DNA of 64,000 nt from Verrucomicrobiota bacterium (GTDB lineage Bacteria > Verrucomicrobiota > Verrucomicrobiia > Limisphaerales > JADJPG01), in assembly GCA_016713365.1 (NCBI GenBank), contig JADJPG010000024.1, positions 1 to 64,000 of the forward strand, written 5' to 3'. The translations under genes and the position numbers were made by a program. The notes below the pieces were generated by a model. It saw nothing but the letters and a program-made list of their open reading frames with translations, did not search any database and had not been told where the DNA came from. Each line of letters begins with the position of its first letter. Positions within the stretch are counted from its first letter, which is position 1. Shown piece after piece: positions 42,331 to 50,126 of the stretch.

Positions 42331-44904
42331 ATGGTTCCGATGACGACAGAACAGATTGGTCGGCTGCTCGAAGCGGCGGCGCCGAACACGACGATTTACC
42401 TCGTCGGCGTCGGCGGCTGCGGCATGAGCGGACTCGCGCATCTGTTGCTCGACCTCGGCTTTCGTGTGGTCGGCTCTGATCTCTCGGCGAACGAGGAGAC
42501 GCGTCAGCTCGCGGAACGCGGGGCGACGATTCACATCGGCCATCGCGCGGAGCAACTCGTCGCGGCGCAGCCCATTCTCGTCGGTTACTCGTCGGCGATT
42601 CGCCGGGACAATCCGGAATTGCAAGCTGCCGAGCAGCGGCAGATTCCGCTCGCGCGTCGGGCGTTGTTGCTGGCGGCGCTGGTGCATCGGCAGCAGGGAA
42701 TCTGTGTGGCCGGCATGCACGGCAAGACGACCACGTCCGCGTTGCTGGCGTTCGCGCTGGAGAAGTTGGGTGCCGCTCCGAGTTATGCGATCGGCGCGCT
42801 GGTGCCGCAGCTGCCGCGGCACGCGAAGTTCGCAGGCGGTAGCAGCCGACGTGAGTCGGCTCAAATTAGGCCGGGAGCGCAAAGTGCGGAACTTAACGCG
42901 GGTGATCAGAGCCGACTCACGTCGGCTGCAACAGAGAGCTATTTCGTCGCGGAAGCGGACGAGAGTGACGGCACGCTGTCCGAGTTTCGTCCGCAGCACG
43001 CCATCGTGCTGAACGTCGATGCGGAGCATCTCGACTTCTATGCGAATCTCGACGCCATCTGCAGCGAGTTCGCGAACTTCGCGCAGCAAACGCGCGACAC
43101 GCTGGTGTTCTGCGCGGATGACGCGCGGCTGGCGGAACTCTTCGCACGACGGCCGGGCGCGGTGTCGTACGGTTTTCATCCGCTGGCGAATTATCGGCTG
43201 GTCGTCGAGCCGTCCAATGGAAGTAGGAGTCGAGGTAACGAGGCTCAAATCAAAACAGATCAGAGTCTCCTCACGTCGACTCCTACGGGATTCGAGGTGT
43301 GGCACTCCGGCGCAAAGCTCGGGGACTTCACGATTCGACTCAACGGCGAGAAGAATGTCTCCAACGCGGGCGCAGTCGTCGCTTTGCTGCATCGGTTGGG
43401 CTACGCGCCGGATGCCATTGCGTCAGCCATTGCGGATTTCTCCGGCGCAGCGCGGCGTCAGCAGGAACTTTTCAGCGATGCGCGATTCCGCGTGTTCGAT
43501 GACTACGGTCATCACCCGGCTGAGATTCAGGCGACGTTGCAAGCCTTCAGGAGTCTCGGCGCGCGCCGATCGCTCGTGGCATTTCAGCCGCATCGCTTCA
43601 CGCGGACGCAGGCGTTGATGAGCGAGTTTGCGACGAGTTTTGGTCAGGCGGATTTGCTCTGGGTGGCGGACATCTACGCGGCGAGCGAGCCGGAGATTCC
43701 CGGCGTGACGAGCGCGAAGCTGGTGGAGGCGATCCTTGATGCTCGTAGCAGCGGACGTGAGTCCGCTCTTTTGTCTCCGATCGGAGATCGGAGCCGACTC
43801 ACGTCGGCTGCTACCGTTAAGCATGTGCCTTCACTCGACGCCTTGCGCCGGGCGGTGCGCGCGGCCATGCTGCCGGGTGATGTGGTGCTGTTTCTCGGCG
43901 CGGGCGACATCACCAAAGCCGCGCACGAACTCGCCGCTGAATTACGGGAAGAAGCTGTGTCATCGAACGAACAAACCCTGGCCGCGTTGACGGCATGCGT
44001 ATCTCCGGAATCCATCGTTCGCCGCGACGAGCCGCTCGCGAAGCGCACCACGTTGCGCGTCGGCGGCAAGGCGGATTACTACGTCGAGCCGGCGTCGGAA
44101 GTGGATTTGTCGCGAGTGCTGAAGCTCTGCGCGGAACGGCAGCTGAAGTTCACGCTGCTCGGGCGTGGGTCGAACTTGCTCATCAAGGATGGCGGCATCC
44201 GCGGCGTGGTGATTTGCCTGAACCATCCGAACTTCAGCCGGCTGGAAATCATCGGCGACAAACTGCATTGCGGTCCGGGTGTGAAGTTGAAGGCGATTTC
44301 GGTGGAAGCGCGTCGGGCGGGCCTGGCCGGCCTGGAGTTTCTCGAAGGCATCCCGGGCAGTCTCGGCGGCTCGATGCGCATGAACGCAGGCGCGATGGGT
44401 TCGTGGCTCTTCGATGTGGTGGAGAAGATCCGGTTCATGGATTACTCCGGCGTCGCGCACGAGCGCGTGGCGAGCGAGGTGAACGTGGAGTATCGCGGTT
44501 GTCCGCTCTTGAAGACGAACGTGGCGCTCGGGGCGGTGCTGAAGGGCCAGCCGACGGCGGCGGAGACGGTCGCGGCGCGGATGCAGCAATACAGCTCCAA
44601 GCGCTGGGAATCGCAGCCGAAGGAGCCGAGCGCGGGCTGCATTTTCAAGAACCCGAAGACGATTCCCGCCGGCAAGCTCATCGACGAGCTGGGCCTGAAG
44701 GGAACGCGGGTCGGCGGCGCGATGGTGTCGGACGTGCATGGGAATTTCATCGTGAACGCGGACAACGCGACGGCGAGCGATGTGCTGAGTTTGATCGAGG
44801 TGGTGAAGCAGCGGGCGAAGTCCGCGCGCGGGATCGAGCTGGAGACTGAGGTGGAGATTTTGGGGAGGGTTGAGGGACGATTGTTCGAGCATGCCAAGAC
44901 TTAA
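42331..44904 (+). CDS. murC-murB: MurC-MurB fusion carrying three in-frame palindromic element insertions
   Basis: An 857-aa fusion. The MurC half (to about residue 540) adds L-alanine to UDP-MurNAc: GVGGCGMSGLAHLLL (about 29-43), ATP site GMHGKTTTSALLA (about 129-141), YFVAEADESDGTLS (about 205-218), FDDYGHHPAEIQ (about 390). The MurB half (from about 555) is the FAD enzyme making UDP-MurNAc: RTTLRVGGKADYYVEPASE, GRGSNLLIKDGG, GIPGSLGGSMRMNAGAMG, SAGCIFKNP. The MurC half is about 75 residues longer than usual because three palindromic repeats are translated in place (about residues 170-201, 298-319, 472-495). Start: ATG 42331, with ATG 42340 also possible; the frame is open upstream to 42295. 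Confidence 0.93.
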   Translation: MVPMTTEQIGRLLEAAAPNTTIYLVGVGGCGMSGLAHLLLDLGFRVVGSDLSANEETRQLAERGATIHIGHRAEQLVAAQPILVGYSSAIRRDNPELQAAEQRQIPLARRALLLAALVHRQQGICVAGMHGKTTTSALLAFALEKLGAAPSYAIGALVPQLPRHAKFAGGSSRRESAQIRPGAQSAELNAGDQSRLTSAATESYFVAEADESDGTLSEFRPQHAIVLNVDAEHLDFYANLDAICSEFANFAQQTRDTLVFCADDARLAELFARRPGAVSYGFHPLANYRLVVEPSNGSRSRGNEAQIKTDQSLLTSTPTGFEVWHSGAKLGDFTIRLNGEKNVSNAGAVVALLHRLGYAPDAIASAIADFSGAARRQQELFSDARFRVFDDYGHHPAEIQATLQAFRSLGARRSLVAFQPHRFTRTQALMSEFATSFGQADLLWVADIYAASEPEIPGVTSAKLVEAILDARSSGRESALLSPIGDRSRLTSAATVKHVPSLDALRRAVRAAMLPGDVVLFLGAGDITKAAHELAAELREEAVSSNEQTLAALTACVSPESIVRRDEPLAKRTTLRVGGKADYYVEPASEVDLSRVLKLCAERQLKFTLLGRGSNLLIKDGGIRGVVICLNHPNFSRLEIIGDKLHCGPGVKLKAISVEARRAGLAGLEFLEGIPGSLGGSMRMNAGAMGSWLFDVVEKIRFMDYSGVAHERVASEVNVEYRGCPLLKTNVALGAVLKGQPTAAETVAARMQQYSSKRWESQPKEPSAGCIFKNPKTIPAGKLIDELGLKGTRVGGAMVSDVHGNFIVNADNATASDVLSLIEVVKQRAKSARGIELETEVEILGRVEGRLFEHAKT
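42839..42932. repeat. Palindromic element in murC, copy 1 (94 bp, in frame)
   Basis: Left arm starts at 42839 with GTAGCAGCCGACGTGAGTC and runs 24 bp; the right arm (42909-42932) is its reverse complement with one mismatch. The arms and about 46-bp loop are translated as SSRRESAQIRPG and then DQSRLTSAAT, between MurC conserved segments KFAGG and YFVAEADESDG, a place where other MurC proteins have only a few residues. Confidence 0.85.
43223..43286. repeat. Palindromic element in murC, copy 2 (64 bp, in frame)
   Basis: Left arm 43223-43246 begins GTAGGAGTCGAGGTAACGAG; right arm 43263-43286 ends CACGTCGACTCCTAC; about 20 of 24 positions pair. It is translated as SRSRGNEAQIKTDQSLLTST, in the same relative reading frame as the other two murC copies, between VVEPSNG and FEVWHSGAKLG. 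Confidence 0.8.
43745..43814. repeat. Palindromic element in murC, copy 3 (70 bp, in frame)
   Basis: Left arm 43745-43768 begins GTAGCAGCGGACGTGAGTCC; the reverse complement of the right arm (43791-43814) is identical over 24 bp to the left arm of copy 1. The loop contains a further small palindrome, CTCCGATCGGAG. It is translated as RSSGRESALLSPIGDRSRLT followed by SAAT, between VEAILDA and VKHVPSLDAL near the MurC C-terminal end. Confidence 0.85.
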
Positions 44905-45302
44905 GACACCGAAGCGCAAGTGGGTCGTTTGGCTTCTCGCGGTCGGTAATCTTTTGGCGATGCCGCTTGTAGAAGAGGTGTATTACGAAACGAATCTCCG
45001 CAGGGGTGCTTATCCGCCTGAAGCTGATTCAATTGGAATTCCAATCATGCAGTTCATCGCAGGTTGGGTGGTAACGTTGCCGGTCTTTCTCGCTCTAATC
45101 TGGTTTGGATTCGGAGAGTATCCAGGAGCAGTCTCGTTCGTTGCCTTTAATAAGAAGCGTCCCTTCGTTCGGCTGTTTGGAGGCTTCTTGTTGGTATCTG
45201 ACGGTTTATGAGGTTCACTTTGCGATCAAGAGTGTGGTAGGACGATTTCCGCGGCAGGTGGCATGCGCTGCTTACCCTCTACTTGATGCTTTGCTTTCGT
45301 AG
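44891..45302 (+). CDS. Small membrane protein, unknown function, lower GC, possibly frameshifted
   Basis: The ATG at 44891 overlaps the murB 3' end by 14 bp. The product has two hydrophobic segments (VVWLLAVGNLLAMPLVEEV and MQFIAGWVVTLPVFLALIWF). The open frame stops at 45211 (106 aa), but from about 45187 the next frame continues in a protein-like way (CWYLTVYEVHFAIKSVVGRF) to a TAG at 45302, so one base change may have split a protein of about 136 aa. GC content is clearly lower than in the flanking mur genes. No family recognised; with the insert between ftsW and murG this is a second apparent late addition to the cluster. Confidence 0.5.
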
Positions 45303-45380
45303 TTCGGTTGTATTCTCCAAGTGTTCCAAAAGCGGGGCTGATGAATTCGGTGTCACTTGATGCCAATTTGGATTTCTGCG

Positions 45381-46305
45381 ATGTCTCAAAAAGTTAAATA
45401 TCACCGTGATGCTCGGCGGGTTTTCCGCGGAGCGCGAAGTGTCGTTGAAGACGGGCGCGGCGGCGGCAAAAGGCGCTGCGGTCGCTGGGTCACACGGTTC
45501 ATGAACTCGATCCGAAGGACGACACGTGGACGCTCGCGCCAGGCACGGACGTCGTGTTCCTCGCGCTGCACGGGACGTACGGCGAGGACGGTCAGGCGCA
45601 AGCGCGCTTGGAGAAGCTGGGCGTGCCTTATACCGGTTGCGATCCGGAGGCCAGCCGCGTCGCGTTCGACAAGGTGTTAACGAAGCAGCGCTGCGTGGCG
45701 GCGGGCGTGCCGACGGCGAAGTTCGCGGTATTCGATGCGCCGGGCGCGACGTGGCCGATGGGCTGGCAGCCGCCGGTGGTGCTCAAGCCGGTGCGGCAGG
45801 GTTCGAGCGTAGGTTTGCAGTTCGTGGATCGTGTGGTGGATTTCAGCGCGGCGCTGACCGAAGCGTTGCGGCATGACACGCAGGTGTTGATGGAGGAACG
45901 CATCGTGGGTCGCGAGACGACGGTGGCGATTCTCGATGGCCAGGCGTTGCCGGTCGTGGAGGTGCGTCCGAAGGAAGGGACTTACGATTACACAAAAAGT
46001 CCTACAGCGGGCCGGACGGAATACTTTGTCCCGCACCGTTCGAGCCGTCAGTGACGGCGGCGATTCGCCAGGCGGCGATCGGAGCTTTCAATGCCGTGGG
46101 CGGACGCGATTACGCGCGCGTGGACGTGATGGTGCGCGCGAACGGCGAACCCATCGTGCTCGAAGTGAACACGCTGCCCGGAATGACGGAGACGAGCCTG
46201 TTGCCGAAGGCGGCGGCGGCGGCGGGCATTGGTTATCCGGAGCTTTGCCAGCGGATGATTGATCTGGCGATGAAGCGGCGGGGGTCAATGACCAAGGCCC
46301 AATGA
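45381..46305 (+). pseudogene. ddl: D-alanine--D-alanine ligase, interrupted by three apparent frameshifts
   Basis: Pieces of one ATP-grasp ligase of about 307 aa lie in successive frames. After ATG 45381 the run of five A (45388-45392) shifts the frame; then comes NITVMLGGFSAEREVSLKTG. The run of four A at 45468-45471 shifts it again, to LGHTVHELDPKDDTW, FLALHGTYGEDGQA and VVLKPVRQGSSVGL. TTT at 46025-46027 appears one T short, after which VTAAIRQAAIGAFNAV and LEVNTLPGMTETSLLPKAA follow. Each is a one-base homopolymer change. Ddl makes the D-Ala-D-Ala used by MurF, so loss would be serious unless another copy exists; assembly error is likely. Confidence 0.85.
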
Positions 46306-46411
46306 CGCAATGACCAGAGAATTCTCATTGTCCCAGGATTGTTTTGATTCCCGGCGCCAGCCCGTTGCTCATTGAGCATTCAATGGGCATTGCGTCATTG
46401 AACTTTGGACA
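46289..46411. repeat. Intergenic inverted repeat between ddl and ftsQ
   Basis: The left arm (TGACCAAGGCCCAATGACGC, from 46289) pairs with the right arm near 46381-46411, whose reverse complement reads TGTCCAAAGTTCAATGACGC; roughly 22 of the first 26 positions match, including CAATGACGCAATG exactly. The ddl reading frame ends inside the left arm, giving its last residues (SMTKAQ). It is unlike the GTAG-type elements. It fills most of the 182-bp gap before ftsQ; nothing else is seen there. Confidence 0.6.
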
Positions 46412-46487
46412 TTCTCTTCTCCTCGTTTCTTTAATACTCATTCTTGCTCTCGTCCTGACTTGTCGTTAGAAATCTCCCGCCCATTCG

Positions 46488-47450
46488 ATGCTCTTTAAAC
46501 GCAAACGTCGTAACCGGCGCCATTCGCGCGGATACGTCCTCGATGTCAAACTCAGCGCCAGCCAGCGCCGGGAAACCCGGCTGCGCCGGCTGACGCTGGT
46601 CCTCGGTTCGGCGCTCATCCTGTTCTTCACCGTGTTCGTGCTCTGGCGCGGCGGTGACATGGCCATCCGCCACTTCATCTACGAGAACCCCGCGTTCGCC
46701 ATTCGCAGCGTGGATGTCGAGACCGACGGGGTGTTGTCCGCCGAGCAGCTTCGCTCCTGGGCTGGCGTGCGGATGAATGACAACTTGCTCGCCCTCGATC
46801 TGGCGCGCGTGGAACGCGACTTGAAGCTCGTGCCCGCGATTGAATCCGTCGTGGTCGAGCGGGTATTGCCCGGCGGCCTGCGCATTCGCGTGGCGGAACG
46901 CGAACCGATCGCGCAGGTGGTGTTGCCGCAGTTCCGCGCGTCCAACCGCGCCGAAGGCGGCGTCTACACGCTCGATGGCAACGGCTATTTCATGTTCCCA
47001 GTGGAAGCGGTGCAACGCGCGGTGCCGGTCGTGCAGACGAATGATCATCTGCCGCTGATCGCTGGCATTCCAGCGCGCGATGTGCGGCCGGGGCGTCAGT
47101 CCGAAACGCCGCAGGTGCTGTCGGCGCTGGCGTTGGTGCGCGAGTTCAATCGGTCCCCGATGGCCGGTCTGGTGGATCTCAAGCAGGTGGACGTTTCTAC
47201 GCCGGGCGTGTTGATCGCGACGACGGGACAGGGGAACGAGCTGACGTTCGGGCTGACGGATTTCGAGTCGCAGTTGAAGCGCTGGCGCCTGGTGCATGAT
47301 TACGCGCAGCGCTTTGGGAAGCTCATCAAAACCCTGGATCTCTCCGTGGCGAACAACGCTCCGATGCTTTGGGCGGACGCGAGCGGAACCACGCCGCCGC
47401 CCGCACCGAAGCCGTTGAAAGCCTCACCCTACAGGAAGAAACATGTTTGA
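46488..47450 (+). CDS. ftsQ: FtsQ-like division protein with POTRA domain
   Basis: A 320-aa bitopic membrane protein: very basic N-terminus (MLFKRKRRNRRHSRGYVLD), one membrane segment (LTLVLGSALILFFTVFVLW, about residues 35-53), then a POTRA domain (FAIRSVDVETDGVLSAEQLR, about 69-88) and the FtsQ-type block LVPAIESVVVERVLPGGLRI (about 114-133) with VAEREPIAQ. FtsQ joins FtsL/FtsB to the divisome. Its end overlaps ftsA by 8 bp. Overall sequence is divergent, but position and topology are clear. Confidence 0.88.
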   Translation: MLFKRKRRNRRHSRGYVLDVKLSASQRRETRLRRLTLVLGSALILFFTVFVLWRGGDMAIRHFIYENPAFAIRSVDVETDGVLSAEQLRSWAGVRMNDNLLALDLARVERDLKLVPAIESVVVERVLPGGLRIRVAEREPIAQVVLPQFRASNRAEGGVYTLDGNGYFMFPVEAVQRAVPVVQTNDHLPLIAGIPARDVRPGRQSETPQVLSALALVREFNRSPMAGLVDLKQVDVSTPGVLIATTGQGNELTFGLTDFESQLKRWRLVHDYAQRFGKLIKTLDLSVANNAPMLWADASGTTPPPAPKPLKASPYRKKHV

Positions 47451-48669
47451 CCCCTCATCCATCATCGTCGGGCTGGAGATTGGCACCTCCAAGGTTTGCG
47501 CCGTCGTCGGTGAAGTGAACGCCGCCGGAAACCTCAATGTCATCGGCGTCGGTCAATCGCGCTCGCGCGGGGTGCGCAAGGGCGAGCTGGCGGACGCTTC
47601 GTCAGTGGGCGAGGACATTCGCAATGCGATCGTCGAAGCCGAGCAGATGGCGGACGTCGAGATTCGCAGTGTCTATCTCGGAGTGACGGGCGGGCACATC
47701 CGGGGCTTCACTAATCGTGGCGTGCATCCGGTCGTTTCGGCGGATCGCGAGATCACGAAGGAAGATGTCGAGGACGTGATCAAGAACGTTAAGGCGATCA
47801 ATCTGCCGGCGGAGAATCACGTGGTGCATGGCATTCGTCAGCACTTCCTCGTCGATGGCCAGGACGGAATCATCGATCCCGTCGGCATGCTCGGCGCGCG
47901 TGTCGAGGTGGACATGCACGTCATCCACGGAAACTTCAATCGCCTGCAGAATCCCATTCGCGCGGTGAAGGGTCTGCAGCTCGAGGTCGACGCCATCGTG
48001 TTCAACGGCCTGGCTTCCTCGCTCGCCTTATTGAGTAACGAGCAGAAGGAAATGGGCGCGCTCGTGATCGACATGGGCGGCGGCACGACGGAATACGTCG
48101 TTTACAGCGGTGGCATCATCAAGCACGCGGGCGTGCTGGCGGTGGGCGGCGATCACATCTCGAACGATCTCGCGTATGGACTGAAAGTTCCGCTGGGACG
48201 CGCGGAGGCGCTGAAGGTGAAGCACGGCGCGGCGATCATTGAGGATCGCGACAAGGGTTTGACGGTGACGGAAAACGACGAGCTGGGTCTGCCGATGAAG
48301 ACGTGCAACGTCGAGCACTTGCGTCGGATCATGTCGTTGCGACTGGAGGAGACGTTCGAGTTGATCGAACACGATCTCGGCAAGGCCGGGCTGCTTGATT
48401 ACCTGCGCGCGGGCATTTTCATCTGCGGCGGCGGGGCGCGCATCGAAGGCATCCAGAAGCTGGCAGAGCGGATTTTCCAGCTGCCGGCGACGCTCGGCAA
48501 AACGAATTCCATCAGCGGATTGAAGTCGGCACTGGACCAGCCGGAGTTCGCCACGGCCATCGGCCTGGTGAAGTACGGATCGTTCCAGCAAAAGAAGAAG
48601 ACAGGCGGATCATTCACGCAGACCATCAAGGAGACGCTCTTCGGCGGACTCCTGACCCGCAAGCCGTGA
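47443..48669 (+). CDS. ftsA: FtsA, actin-like membrane tether of the Z-ring
   Basis: A 408-aa actin-fold ATPase. Blocks: IIVGLEIGTSKVCAVVGEVN (about residues 6-25), the SHS2 region (VEIRSVYLGVTGGHIRGFTN, about 71-90), VIDMGGGTTEYVVYSGG (about 207-223) and FICGGGARIEGIQKLAERIF (about 325-344). The C-terminus (SFTQTIKETLFGGLLTRKP) is an amphipathic membrane-targeting helix. FtsA binds the FtsZ C-terminal peptide and anchors the ring. Overlap with ftsQ and the 28-bp gap to ftsZ show a single transcription unit. Confidence 0.95.
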   Translation: MFDPSSIIVGLEIGTSKVCAVVGEVNAAGNLNVIGVGQSRSRGVRKGELADASSVGEDIRNAIVEAEQMADVEIRSVYLGVTGGHIRGFTNRGVHPVVSADREITKEDVEDVIKNVKAINLPAENHVVHGIRQHFLVDGQDGIIDPVGMLGARVEVDMHVIHGNFNRLQNPIRAVKGLQLEVDAIVFNGLASSLALLSNEQKEMGALVIDMGGGTTEYVVYSGGIIKHAGVLAVGGDHISNDLAYGLKVPLGRAEALKVKHGAAIIEDRDKGLTVTENDELGLPMKTCNVEHLRRIMSLRLEETFELIEHDLGKAGLLDYLRAGIFICGGGARIEGIQKLAERIFQLPATLGKTNSISGLKSALDQPEFATAIGLVKYGSFQQKKKTGGSFTQTIKETLFGGLLTRKP

Positions 48670-48697
48670 TCGGCGGGCGGCAACAAGCAAAGGATCT

Positions 48698-50020
48698 ATG
48701 ACTCCCGATACTGGCGCGACGCCGGAGACCCCGGCCTTGAAGAAATCGTTCTCGATCAAGGTGCTCGGCGTGGGCGGCGCGGGCTGCAACGCCGTCAATC
48801 ATCTCGCGCGGGAAAACTTCCCCGGCGTGAGCTTTGCCGTCATGAACACCGATGCGCCGGCGCTGGCGCAGTCGCCGGTGGAGGTGAAGATCAATCTCGG
48901 CGCGAAGTCCACGCGCGGTCTTGGCGCGGGCGGTGATCCGGAGCGCGGTCGCGCGGCGGCAGAGGAGGATGTGGCCCAGATTCGATCGCTCTGCGACGGC
49001 GCAGACGTGGTCTTCGTCGTGGCGGGCATGGGCGGCGGCACGGGCACCGGCGCAAGCCCAGTGGTGGCGCGGGTGGCGAAGGAGACCGGCGCACTCGTCT
49101 TGTCCATCGTGATGTTGCCGTTCGATTGCGAAGGCAGCCGGCGCACGCGTCAGGCGCAGTTGGGCCTGCATGATCTCAAGGGCGCGGCGGACGGCGTGAT
49201 TTGCTTGCCGAACCAGCGGGTGTTTAAACTCATCGATGAGAACACGAGCTTGTTGGAGGCGTTTCACATCACGAACGAGCTGGTGGCGCAGGGCGTGCGC
49301 GGCATCTGGCGTTTGCTGTCGCGGCCGGGCTTGATCAACGTGGACTTTGCGGACCTGTGCTCGGTGACGCGCGGCAAGCACGCGGAGAGCTGCCTGGTGA
49401 CCGCGGAGGCGCAGGGTGAGGGTCGTTCGCGCGAAGTGATGGAGAAGATTTTGGCGCACCCGCTTATTGAAGGCGGCCAGGTGTTGACGGAATCGGCCGG
49501 CGTGCTGGTGTGCATTGCGAGCGGTCGCAGCCTTGCGATGGCGGAGGTGAACCGCATCATGGAACAGATCAATCGCCAGTGCGAACAGGCGCACATCATC
49601 ATGGGCGCGGCGATCGACGAAGATCTCGGCGACAAGCTGCTGGTTACCGTGGTGGCTTCGCGCAAGGCCGGGAACGAGAGCGGAGCGCGTTCGAGCGAGC
49701 CGTCGGGCAATCCACGGTTCACCGAGACCGCGGCGTCGGCTTACTCGGCAGGGGTCGAGATGGAAATGCCGCTGACGGGCGCGAGCTCAAAATCGGCGTC
49801 GCGCTTTGTGGCGCCGGCACCGGAATCGACGCCTGAGAAAACGGAACGTCTGCTCACCCAACAGCGCGGTGGCCGCAAGTCGACCAATCGCCTGAAGCAA
49901 ACCCAACTGCCGCTGGAGATTGTTTCCCGCGGGCGTTTCGAGAAGAGTGAGCCAACAATTTATCACGGTCAGGATCTGGATGTGCCCACTTACATCCGGC
50001 GCGGCATCGCGCTGAACTGA
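48698..50020 (+). CDS. ftsZ: FtsZ, tubulin-like division GTPase
   Basis: A 440-aa FtsZ. The nucleotide-binding blocks are present: VLGVGGAGCNAVNHLARENF (about residues 20-39), the tubulin signature GMGGGTGTGASPVV (about 110-123) and the T7 loop LINVDFADLC (about 209-218). A variable linker leads to a C-terminal peptide (LDVPTYIRRG, about 429-438) of the kind bound by FtsA. The sequence is more divergent than in Proteobacteria (for example RGIWRLLSRPGLINVDFAD in place of the usual lead-in), which fits Verrucomicrobia. It is the last gene of the cluster. Confidence 0.96.
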   Translation: MTPDTGATPETPALKKSFSIKVLGVGGAGCNAVNHLARENFPGVSFAVMNTDAPALAQSPVEVKINLGAKSTRGLGAGGDPERGRAAAEEDVAQIRSLCDGADVVFVVAGMGGGTGTGASPVVARVAKETGALVLSIVMLPFDCEGSRRTRQAQLGLHDLKGAADGVICLPNQRVFKLIDENTSLLEAFHITNELVAQGVRGIWRLLSRPGLINVDFADLCSVTRGKHAESCLVTAEAQGEGRSREVMEKILAHPLIEGGQVLTESAGVLVCIASGRSLAMAEVNRIMEQINRQCEQAHIIMGAAIDEDLGDKLLVTVVASRKAGNESGARSSEPSGNPRFTETAASAYSAGVEMEMPLTGASSKSASRFVAPAPESTPEKTERLLTQQRGGRKSTNRLKQTQLPLEIVSRGRFEKSEPTIYHGQDLDVPTYIRRGIALN

Positions 50021-50126
50021 TCGCAGAAGCTTCAAGAGCGGCGTATCACCGCGGCCTCCTTCGCATTCACGGTAGTTCCTCCCGTGCGGGTCCGTCGTCC
50101 TCCAACTGCTGGAGCGTCCTTCCGAA

